Notes under the pieces: generated by a model
What the model was told of the DNA's origin: nothing
Databases searched by the model: none
What the model saw: only the letters and a program-made list of their open reading frames with translations
NCBI RefSeq assembly: GCF_016522065.1
Contig: NZ_JAEHFV010000005.1
Location: 124,001-188,000 of the forward strand
DNA length: 64,000 bases
Direction of reading: 5' to 3'
DNA from: Flavobacterium agrisoli
Lineage (GTDB): Bacteria > Bacteroidota > Bacteroidia > Flavobacteriales > Flavobacteriaceae
Shown: positions 35,701-40,914 of the stretch, in pieces
Layout of the letters: each line of letters begins with the position of its first letter
How positions within the stretch are numbered: the first letter of the stretch is position 1
Position numbers and translations under genes: made by a program

Positions 35701-36177
35701 ATCGGTCGATTTCCAGTCGGTCGCAATCGGAATAAAATTCGCTGCTAATTTGGGTTCTAAGGCTAAAATTTCCCAGGCTATTCCGCCACCAACAGAACCT
35801 CCAATTAAAGCGAATAATTTTTCAATTTTTAATATTCTAAGTCCTTCGATAAAAATTCTAGCAATATCCCTTGCAATAAAATCCCTGTAATTTTCAATTG
35901 TAGCCGAGTTAAAACCATTTCCTGGCACATCGAAAGCAACAATTGTATATTTTAGAGTATCAATTGTTTTTTCTTCACCTACAATATCGTTCCACCAGCC
36001 CGACTCACCTATAACCTGAGAGTTCCCAGTCAAAGCATGGTTGATTAAAATAACGGGAGCCGAATGCAAAGGCGCACCAAAAACTTGATAGCTTAAGTTT
36101 AGAGTACTACAAACAGCACCATTATGTGTGGTGAAATCAGTAAGTATAATATTTGTGGGTTTATTTTCCAATGTCAA
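32785..36177 (-). CDS. thrA: Fused MetX-like homoserine acyltransferase, aspartate kinase and homoserine dehydrogenase
   Basis: This 1130-residue chain joins three functions. Residues 1-325 are an alpha/beta hydrolase of MetX type: oxyanion-side NHALTGNS, nucleophile in ALIGGSVGGGIAWEI, Asp in GINSDLFF, and His in GHDAFLMEY. Residues 328-770 are aspartate kinase (MKIVKFGGKSLANGEG, VVSARGNATDEL, paired ACT regions). Residues 772-1130 are homoserine dehydrogenase (IAVFGHGLVGG, ETNVGAGLPLIDTIK). It can thus phosphorylate aspartate, make homoserine and acylate it. The start is TTG; an internal ATG at 35196 (Met328) could yield AK-HSD alone. It is led by a SAM-I riboswitch. Confidence 0.93.
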   Translation of the reverse strand: MTLENKPTNIILTDFTTHNGAVCSTLNLSYQVFGAPLHSAPVILINHALTGNSQVIGESGWWNDIVGEEKTIDTLKYTIVAFDVPGNGFNSATIENYRDFIARDIARIFIEGLRILKIEKLFALIGGSVGGGIAWEILALEPKLAANFIPIATDWKSTDWLIANCYLQEQILNNSKKPIEDARIHAMLCYRTPESFKAKFNRDINVQLEKFQVESWLNYHGEKLEKRFQLAAYKMMNQLLKTIDITRNGQSFESVISKVEANIYIVGINSDLFFTAQENRETYNEIKKFKNNVFYSEIDSQHGHDAFLMEYEQLDNLLEVVFKNKKQMKIVKFGGKSLANGEGINTVLDIIESKIKQEEKIAIVVSARGNATDELDDILTIAAKNGNYKPLLESFKTYQKDGFEEVDFTTEFEKLDKLFEGVSLIGDYSAKIQDQILAQGEVLSAKLMVFLLNQKGISAKLADTRDLIITDSNFGDAQPIDAISKKNVIQFFKENKETVLVVTGFIGSNNKHETTTLGRNGSNYTASLIANYVNAEELQNFTHVDGIYTANPELVSDAKKIETLSYNEANEMANFGATILHAKTIIPLLEKNIPLRILNTFNHENKGTLITADSTKEGIKTLSVLENVSLVNLEGRGLLGKTGVDARIFRVMGDNDISVSIISQGSSERGIGLVVDADKATKAMIELEKEFENDFYSKDVNRISVTDDVSVISIIGQDLSTFHKPYTALIKNKIVPILFNNTVTGKNVSLVVKKNELNRALNVIHGEIFGVAKKINIAVFGHGLVGGTLIDQILESAPAIEKRKGIKLNVFAIANSKKVLLDKNGVTSDWKNELQATAAGYTINDIIAYANENNLENLIAVDNTASKTFVENYIPLVESSFDLISSNKVANTLTYGFYKELRKVLEENQKSYLYETNVGAGLPLIDTIKLLHLSGENITKIKGVFSGTLSYLFNNFSAKEVPFSEILKEAIDNGFTEPDPREDLCGNDVGRKLLILARELDLQNEFEEVAIQNLIPEHLREGDVADFLTKLKEFDPIYDKIKSAQEPDYVLRYIGELSGDLQNDKGNLEVKLVSVPKETALGGLKGSDSFFEIYTESYGDRPIVIQGAGAGSAVTARGVFGDILRLSDKG

Positions 36178-36250
36178 ATCTTTTTTATTATTGATTTGTA
36201 TTTGGAAATATTAAAAAGAAAACTAGAAGTAAACTAGAAAAACTCTTATT

Positions 36251-36354
36251 GTTATCTTTCCACGTTGGGCGTGGTAGAATGCAGCACCTTCTTCGATTTA
36301 CCGAAGGGTTGCTAAGGATTCATCGGGTCTAATCCCTCGTCCTTTCTTTATAAC
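36251..36354 (-). promoter_or_regulatory. SAM-I (S-box) riboswitch
   Basis: The minus-strand RNA starts GTTATAAAG and ends AAGATAAC (P1). It contains GAGGGA, the GACCCGATGAATCC segment, AGCAACC, a P3 hairpin CTTCG/CGAAG, AAGGTGCT and a P4 hairpin CCACG/CGTGG. All are S-box landmarks in the right order. It lies 73 bases before the metX-thrA start. I see no strong terminator between them, so control may act on translation or by a weak stem. High SAM would switch off aspartate-to-methionine flux. Confidence 0.95.
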
Positions 36355-36460
36355 ATTTCAATACTTTATTTGAACTTAACTGCGCAAATTAACTACTATT
36401 TTTGCAAACAAACAAATTTAAAACTTTCGTTTTGGCTACTCTAACAAAAAAATAACAAAT

Positions 36461-36517
36461 AAAAAGCAAGCAACTTATAAATCGAACAAATTCCAGACTT
36501 ATAATTGCTTGCTGCTT
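36461..36517. terminator. Terminator after the 66-residue ORF
   Basis: AGCAAGCAA (36465-36473) pairs with TTGCTTGCT (36505-36513), extended inward by TTATAA/TTATAA past one bulged C. The minus strand then reads TTTTTAT. It separates the small-ORF cluster from the metX-thrA transcript. Confidence 0.8.
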
Positions 36518-36535
36518 TTGTGATTTTTCATAATG

Positions 36536-36736
36536 TTAAATAAATAGATTTTCATTTTCTTGTGAATACATTAAAAACGTCAAAGAATTTGTTGGATTCT
36601 TTTCATTTTTTTTAGTGCTATTGGTCACACCAAATCTAGGGTGAATCAATTCGTTCGCAGTCATAACTGCATTTTTTTTGGCTCTGAAACTCCTCAAGTA
36701 ACTCACCGTCCTCGTGAAATAATTTTTTGTTTCCAT
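36536..36736 (-). CDS. 66-residue protein of unknown function, paralogue of the 52-residue ORF
   Basis: The frame begins METKNYFTRTVSYLRSFRAKK and ends FLMYSQENENLFI. The N-terminus is basic and the middle is polar (Asn/Thr/Lys-rich). Its C-terminus matches that of the ORF at 37223 (QE[DN]E[HN]LFI) and the N-termini are similar in pattern. It follows a mini-ORF and terminator hairpin, and is closed by its own terminator. It has no signal peptide, membrane segment or family I recognise. It may be a real small protein or a second-layer leader. Confidence 0.6.
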   Translation of the reverse strand: METKNYFTRTVSYLRSFRAKKNAVMTANELIHPRFGVTNSTKKNEKNPTNSLTFLMYSQENENLFI

Positions 36737-36812
36737 GATTTACAATTGTTTGAATATTAGTATTTGTTTGTTTTAATTTTATTTTTTTGTTAAGTCCCTT
36801 TTCAAAATGAAA

Positions 36813-36846
36813 AAACCCTTTTGGAATAGTGTTACCAAAAGGGTTT
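36813..36846 (-). terminator. Leader terminator C
   Basis: AAACCCTTTTGG and CCAAAAGGGTTT pair perfectly over 12 bases, followed by T residues on the minus strand. It begins 28 bases after the stop of the 25-codon mini-ORF and lies before the 66-residue ORF. The stem sequence is nearly identical to that at 37409-37446. Confidence 0.8.
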
Positions 36847-36874
36847 AAGTTATAGTGCTTAAAATCTTTTGACA

Positions 36875-36952
36875 TCAACTAGACAGTACCTGAGTACCCC
36901 ACATATTGATTAGCGAAAAACAGTTCATCTTATTCGAAAAATTTAGTGTCAT
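36875..36952 (-). CDS. 25-codon mini-ORF (leader peptide candidate C)
   Basis: ATG at 36952 to TGA encodes MTLNFSNKMNCFSLINMWG and six more residues. Three Met and one Cys in 25 residues is far above average. It lies about 100 bases after a candidate promoter and just before a terminator hairpin, the layout of an attenuation leader. Translation is unproven. Confidence 0.5.
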   Translation of the reverse strand: MTLNFSNKMNCFSLINMWGTQVLSS

Positions 36953-37051
36953 TTGATTATTCTTTCTTTCTAATTAATTCCGTTTTAAAAACGTAGTTTC
37001 AATCTTTTTATCCAAAATCAATATTTGCCTCTCCTTAATTTTGAATATATA

Positions 37052-37083
37052 CAAATATGCAATTCTTTTTTTTAAAATCCAAT
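37052..37083 (-). promoter_or_regulatory. Candidate promoter for leader C and the 66-residue ORF
   Basis: On the minus strand CATATTTG (37052-37059) resembles TAnnTTTG with one mismatch. A TTGG lies about 20 bases upstream. The ACTACGTA boxes lie a few tens of bases further upstream. Confidence 0.4.
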
Positions 37084-37120
37084 TTTTTTCTTACAATTTT
37101 TCAAAATTAAAATTTTAAAA

Positions 37121-37200
37121 AAACTACGTATTTTAAACTAATTATCAAGCACTTAAATAAATTATCCTTTTTAAAACTACGTAGAAAAAACTACGTAGTT
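37121..37200. promoter_or_regulatory. Cluster of ACTACGTA boxes
   Basis: ACTACGTA occurs at about 37123-37130, 37176-37183 and within the perfect 12-bp palindrome AACTACGTAGTT at 37189-37200. A partial copy (ACGTAGTTT) lies at 36991-36999. Three spaced copies upstream of a promoter suggest binding sites for a dimeric regulator. Confidence 0.5.
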
Positions 37201-37222
37201 CTTACATTTTTAAAAAGAATAT

Positions 37223-37381
37223 TTAGATAAAGAGATGTTCATCTTCTTGAAAGTACAAAGGCGAACCCAATAAACTTTTGCTTTTTGCAGCAATATTATG
37301 GCTAAAATGATTTTGATTAGCACTTGCTCCTCTTCGAAACAAAGCTAAAAACTGACTATATATGGTGTGTATAGTTTTCAT
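37223..37381 (-). CDS. 52-residue protein of unknown function, paralogue of the 66-residue ORF
   Basis: ATG at 37381 to TAA encodes a peptide starting MKTIHTIYSQFLALFRRG and ending YFQEDEHLFI. The N-terminal part could form a short amphipathic helix; the rest is polar. It starts 27 bases after terminator B. The shared LFI ending with the 36536 ORF is the main evidence that both are genuine. No family is recognised. Confidence 0.58.
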   Translation of the reverse strand: MKTIHTIYSQFLALFRRGASANQNHFSHNIAAKSKSLLGSPLYFQEDEHLFI

Positions 37382-37408
37382 AATTTTTTATTTTTTTATT
37401 ATATTAAA

Positions 37409-37446
37409 AAAGCCCTTTTGGTATTTGTAGTTACCAAAAGGGCTTT
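37409..37446 (-). terminator. Leader terminator B
   Basis: AAAGCCCTTTTGGTA and TACCAAAAGGGCTTT are perfect 15-base arms around an 8-base loop, with seven T residues after it on the minus strand. It starts 29 bases past the stop of the 28-codon mini-ORF. Confidence 0.88.
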
Positions 37447-37475
37447 GTATTATATGCCTTACTTGAGTTTTAAAC

Positions 37476-37562
37476 TCACTTTTGATAACAACAGAGGCAA
37501 ACGAACATATCCTGCACGTTGCACTTAATCATTTGAATTTTTTTGGATAGTAAATGGATCAT
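37476..37562 (-). CDS. 28-codon Met/Cys-rich mini-ORF (leader peptide candidate B)
   Basis: ATG at 37562 to TGA encodes a peptide with three Met and four Cys, ending DMFVCLCCYQK. The Cys cluster just before the stop and the terminator 29 bases beyond it are what ribosome-mediated attenuation by Cys or Met supply would need. It starts 22 bases after terminator A. Confidence 0.55.
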   Translation of the reverse strand: MIHLLSKKIQMIKCNVQDMFVCLCCYQK

Positions 37563-37584
37563 TGTTGTAATTTTTACCTTAAAA

Positions 37585-37614
37585 AAAACCTCTGCTTGAA
37601 AAGGCAGAGGTTTT
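37585..37614 (-). terminator. Leader terminator A
   Basis: AAAACCTCTGC and GCAGAGGTTTT form an 11-bp stem with an 8-base loop, followed by eight T residues on the minus strand. It begins 23 bases past the stop of the 22-codon mini-ORF. Confidence 0.85.
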
Positions 37615-37637
37615 ATGAATATATTTTATACTAATAT

Positions 37638-37706
37638 TTAGACAATAAACTGCTCCGCCGAATACTTCGACTGTTTACAAGATTTATTGACCATAATTAG
37701 ATTCAT
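37638..37706 (-). CDS. 22-codon mini-ORF (leader peptide candidate A)
   Basis: ATG at 37706 to TAA encodes MNLIMVNKSCKQSKYSAEQF and two more residues (IV). Its ending loosely resembles the LFI endings of the two larger small ORFs. It is the first ORF after a candidate minus-strand promoter divergent from metK. Confidence 0.48.
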   Translation of the reverse strand: MNLIMVNKSCKQSKYSAEQFIV

Positions 37707-37728
37707 TTCTCTCTGATTTTATATGGCA

Positions 37729-37760
37729 CAAAATTGCAAAGTCTTTTTGAATTATCCAAA
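37729..37760 (-). promoter_or_regulatory. Candidate promoter of the small-ORF cluster, divergent from metK
   Basis: On the minus strand CAATTTTG (37729-37736) is one base off TAnnTTTG, and TTTG (37757-37760) lies 20 bases upstream. Confidence 0.45.
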
Positions 37761-37839
37761 TTTTTTTACAAAATATTTCAAATAAAAACAAGCTCTATGG
37801 TTTTTAACTTTTGTTTAAAAGAAAAAAGTAGCGTATTAA

Positions 37840-37869
37840 TTTGCAAATCAAAATGGTTTCATACCTTTG
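37840..37869 (+). promoter_or_regulatory. metK promoter
   Basis: TTTG at 37840-37843 and TACCTTTG at 37862-37869, spaced by 18 bases, match both halves of the Bacteroidota consensus. Transcription would start near 37876, at the 5' edge of the riboswitch. Confidence 0.72.
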
Positions 37870-37875
37870 CATCCG

Positions 37876-37977
37876 AATAAAGAGGAAAAATTTGAACTGA
37901 TTGCAACCTCTTCATAATGAAATCATTCGTTATGAGTACCAAATCAAAAAATTTGGTAGTAAAAAATGCTAAAGCAG
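37876..37977 (+). promoter_or_regulatory. SAM-II-like riboswitch with an expanded loop
   Basis: P1 is AAGAGG (37880-37885) with CCTCTT (37907-37912). The enclosed ATTTGAACTGATTGCA matches the SAM-II core, and the 3' pseudoknot strand AATGCTAAAGCAG (37966-37977 region) matches its GCUAAA core; CTG and CAG can pair as the pseudoknot helix. Between the halves are two extra hairpins, CATAA/TTATG and TACCAAAT/ATTTGGTA. It lies in the metK leader, 65 bases before the start, and probably lowers translation when SAM is abundant. Confidence 0.82.
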
Positions 37978-38042
37978 ACACTCTCCTTTAGTATTTCGCA
38001 ATTCAATTTCTTCCCAAATTAATTTAATTTAGAATAATTATT

Positions 38043-39293
38043 ATGGCTTATTTATTTACGTCAGAATCTGTTAGCGAAGGACATCCTGATAAAGTAGCAG
38101 ATCAAATTTCGGATGCATTAATTGATAATTTTTTAGCTTTCGATGCTGACTCAAAAGTTGCATGCGAAACGTTGGTAACTACTGGGCAAGTAATTTTAGC
38201 AGGCGAAGTAAAATCAAACACGTACTTAGATGTACAACAAATTGCTCGTGATGTCATCAAAAAAATAGGATATACCAAAAGCGAATACATGTTCGAAGCC
38301 AATTCTTGTGGTGTATTATCGGCAATTCACGAACAATCTGCTGATATTAATCAAGGTGTAGACCGCACAAGTAAAGAAGAACAAGGTGCTGGTGACCAAG
38401 GAATGATGTTTGGATACGCCACAAACGAAACCGAAAACTTCATGCCATTGGCACTGGATTTATCGCATAAATTATTACAGGAATTAGCTATTTTGAGACG
38501 TGAAAACAACGAAATAACCTATTTACGTCCCGATGCAAAATCGCAAGTAACTTTAGAATACAGCGACGATAACAAACCAACCCGAATTGATGCCATTGTA
38601 ATTTCAACCCAACACGATGATTTTGATTCGGAGACAAACATGTTAGCAAAAATCAAAAAAGATATTATCGATATTTTGATTCCACGTATTGTTGCCAAAA
38701 ACCCAGAACACGCTCACTTATTTAACGATGCTATCAAATACCACATCAATCCAACCGGAAAATTTGTTATTGGTGGTCCGCATGGAGATACTGGATTAAC
38801 CGGAAGAAAAATTATTGTGGATACGTACGGCGGAAAAGGAGCTCATGGTGGAGGTGCTTTTTCTGGAAAAGACCCAAGTAAAGTAGACCGAAGTGCTGCT
38901 TATGCCACAAGACATATTGCCAAAAATTTAGTAGCCGCAGGTGTTGCTGATGAAATTTTAGTTCAAGTTTCGTACGCAATTGGTGTTGCCGAACCAATGG
39001 GAATTTTCATCGAAACATATGGAACATCAAAAGTGAACTTAACCAACGGTGAAATTGCTAAAAAAGTAAGCGAAATTTTTGATATGCGTCCTTACTTTAT
39101 CGAACAACGTTTGAAATTGAGAAACCCTATTTATAGCGAAACTGCTGCTTATGGCCACATGGGACGCCAACCAGAAACGGTAACAAAAACTTTTTCAGCT
39201 CCTGGAGGAGAATCAAAAACACTTACCGTGGAATTGTTTACTTGGGAAAAATTAGATTTTGTTGACAAGATTAAAGCTGCTTTCGGCTTGTAA
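38043..39293 (+). CDS. metK: S-adenosylmethionine synthase
   Basis: MetK makes SAM from methionine and ATP. The 416 residues show [21 protein letters not shown] (ATP and Mg site), [12 protein letters not shown], the phosphate loop [18 protein letters not shown] and [20 protein letters not shown]. The length is slightly above the typical 385-400 because of an insertion around residues 160-200. It is a single-gene unit with its own promoter, riboswitch and terminator. Its product is the ligand of the riboswitches on both sides. Confidence 0.98.
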   Translation: MAYLFTSESVSEGHPDKVADQISDALIDNFLAFDADSKVACETLVTTGQVILAGEVKSNTYLDVQQIARDVIKKIGYTKSEYMFEANSCGVLSAIHEQSADINQGVDRTSKEEQGAGDQGMMFGYATNETENFMPLALDLSHKLLQELAILRRENNEITYLRPDAKSQVTLEYSDDNKPTRIDAIVISTQHDDFDSETNMLAKIKKDIIDILIPRIVAKNPEHAHLFNDAIKYHINPTGKFVIGGPHGDTGLTGRKIIVDTYGGKGAHGGGAFSGKDPSKVDRSAAYATRHIAKNLVAAGVADEILVQVSYAIGVAEPMGIFIETYGTSKVNLTNGEIAKKVSEIFDMRPYFIEQRLKLRNPIYSETAAYGHMGRQPETVTKTFSAPGGESKTLTVELFTWEKLDFVDKIKAAFGL

Positions 39294-39320
39294 TTTTCAA
39301 ATAAATAATTCAATCATAAA

Positions 39321-39350
39321 AGGCCATCTTATACAAGGTGGCTTTTTCTT
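39321..39350 (+). terminator. metK terminator
   Basis: GCCATCTT (39323-39330) pairs with AAGGTGGC (39335-39342) with one G-T, followed by T-rich sequence. Confidence 0.82.
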
Positions 39351-39386
39351 TTTTTGTACTTTGGCGTTTCGATAACTTCATATCAT

Positions 39387-40190
39387 ATGCCAAAATTCGC
39401 AATCACTTTACTTCTTTTTACCTTATTTTCTTCGTACGGGCAAACCGAAGATGGCATCACGGCTAAACTAGTATCGCAATCGAATATCACGCACTCCCTT
39501 TTTATAGGTTCGGATTCATTTGGTTATCACTATTTTATAGAGAACAACGTATTTTTTAAAGAAAAGTCTAGCGAAATTAAATCGTACAAAAACATTCAAT
39601 TAGGCAAAATATCAAAAGTTGACATTCTTAATCCTTTAAAAATGGTACTTTTTTATGAAGATTTCAATAGCGTTGTTTTATTAGACAATCAATTAAACGA
39701 AACAGCAGTATTGCATTTTTCTGAAAACTCAATTCCCATTTCCGCAACGGCTGTTGGAACGGCTTCGCAAAATCAAATATGGATTTACAACAGTTTAAAC
39801 CAACAAATTGGCCTTTTGAATTACCTAAATAAGGAATACAAAACTGTTTCGGTTCCTTTAAAAAACGAGGCGCTTTATTACCAAACCGATTTTAACCATT
39901 TTTTCTGGATAGACCAGCAATACAATTGGTACAGTTGCGATTTATTTGGCAATGTAAAACTGATTACTAAAGTTCCTGATTTCGATCAAATTCAATTTTT
40001 AGATGACCGCCAATTTATTTATAAAAAATACAACAAATTGTACTATTCAGCAATAGATAAACTAAAAAAAGTAGCAACCACCGCGATTAACTTTCCACAA
40101 AAAAGCTTTGAAAAATTTTATTACAACGACCAAAATTTAGTTATTTTTACAACTTCTGAAAAAATAAATTATAAAATCATAGTACCGTAA
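39387..40190 (+). CDS. Exported protein of unknown function upstream of the deoxynucleoside kinase
   Basis: From ATG at 39387 the protein of 267 residues starts with a signal peptide (MPKFAITLLLFTLFSSYGQ). It then shows repeated short beta-strand stretches (FFKEKSSEIKSYKNIQ, QNQIWIYNSLNQQIGLLNY, QFIYKKYNKLYYSAIDK) that resemble a beta-propeller-like or WD/NHL-like fold. An earlier in-frame ATG at 39354 would put extra residues in front of the signal sequence. Its stop overlaps the start of the kinase gene by one base (TAATG), so the pair is translationally coupled. No family name is given. Confidence 0.78.
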   Translation: MPKFAITLLLFTLFSSYGQTEDGITAKLVSQSNITHSLFIGSDSFGYHYFIENNVFFKEKSSEIKSYKNIQLGKISKVDILNPLKMVLFYEDFNSVVLLDNQLNETAVLHFSENSIPISATAVGTASQNQIWIYNSLNQQIGLLNYLNKEYKTVSVPLKNEALYYQTDFNHFFWIDQQYNWYSCDLFGNVKLITKVPDFDQIQFLDDRQFIYKKYNKLYYSAIDKLKKVATTAINFPQKSFEKFYYNDQNLVIFTTSEKINYKIIVP

Positions 40191-40804
40191 TGCACATAGC
40201 AATAGCAGGAAACATAGGAGCCGGAAAAACAACTCTAACCAAATTATTAGCCAAACACTTTAAGTGGGAACCGCATTACGAAGATGTAGTAGACAATCCG
40301 TATTTGGATGATTTTTACCATCAAATGGAACGTTGGTCTTTTAATTTGCAAATTTATTTCTTAAACAGTCGCTTCCGTCAAGTACAACAAATTCGCGAAA
40401 GTGGTAAAAAAGTAGTGCAGGACAGAACCATTTATGAAGATGCTTACATTTTTGCACCCAATTTGTACGCAATGGGTTTGATGACCAGCCGTGATTTCGA
40501 AAATTACACCTCCTTATTTGAATTGATGGAATCGCTCGTAAAAGCACCCGATTTGTTGATTTATTTAAGAAGCTCCATTCCGAACTTAGTGGGGCAAATT
40601 CATAAAAGAGGACGTGATTACGAAAATTCTATTTCAATTGATTATTTAAGTCGATTAAACGAGCGTTACGAGGCTTGGGTTCAGACGTACACCAAAGGAA
40701 AATTATTGATTATCGATGTAGACAACATCAATTTCGTTGACAATCCTGAAGATTTAGGAGATATCATTAACCGAATTGATGCCGAATTGAATGGGTTGTT
40801 TTAA
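40190..40804 (+). CDS. Deoxynucleoside kinase (dAK/dGK-like)
   Basis: The 204-residue kinase has the P-loop GNIGAGKTT (residues 7-15), the DRTIYEDAYIF motif (DRS/ERS-like, substrate and lid), and LRSSIPNLVGQIHKRGRDYE. It phosphorylates deoxynucleosides for salvage; the nearest bacterial relatives use deoxyadenosine or deoxyguanosine. Substrate choice is not decided by sequence. It starts on the stop codon of the preceding exported protein and is followed by a terminator. Confidence 0.9.
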   Translation: MHIAIAGNIGAGKTTLTKLLAKHFKWEPHYEDVVDNPYLDDFYHQMERWSFNLQIYFLNSRFRQVQQIRESGKKVVQDRTIYEDAYIFAPNLYAMGLMTSRDFENYTSLFELMESLVKAPDLLIYLRSSIPNLVGQIHKRGRDYENSISIDYLSRLNERYEAWVQTYTKGKLLIIDVDNINFVDNPEDLGDIINRIDAELNGLF

Positions 40805-40832
40805 AACACGAATTTAGCTAATTAACCCTAAT

Positions 40833-40866
40833 AAAAAATGCCTTACTCTCGTGAGGCATTTTTCTT
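40833..40866. terminator. Terminator between the deoxynucleoside kinase and hppA
   Basis: AAAATGCCTTAC pairs with GTGAGGCATTTT with one mismatch around TCTC, and a T-run follows on either strand. Confidence 0.82.
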
Positions 40867-40914
40867 AAATCTCTAAAACAGATTCCAATGATTTTTTAAA
40901 TTTATTTTTTAGCT

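Noticed and set aside
36636..36878. 80-residue minus-strand frame starting MMSKDFKHYNLNPFG
   Set aside because: It reads through terminator hairpin C and overlaps the 66-residue ORF in another frame; its composition changes abruptly at the hairpin.
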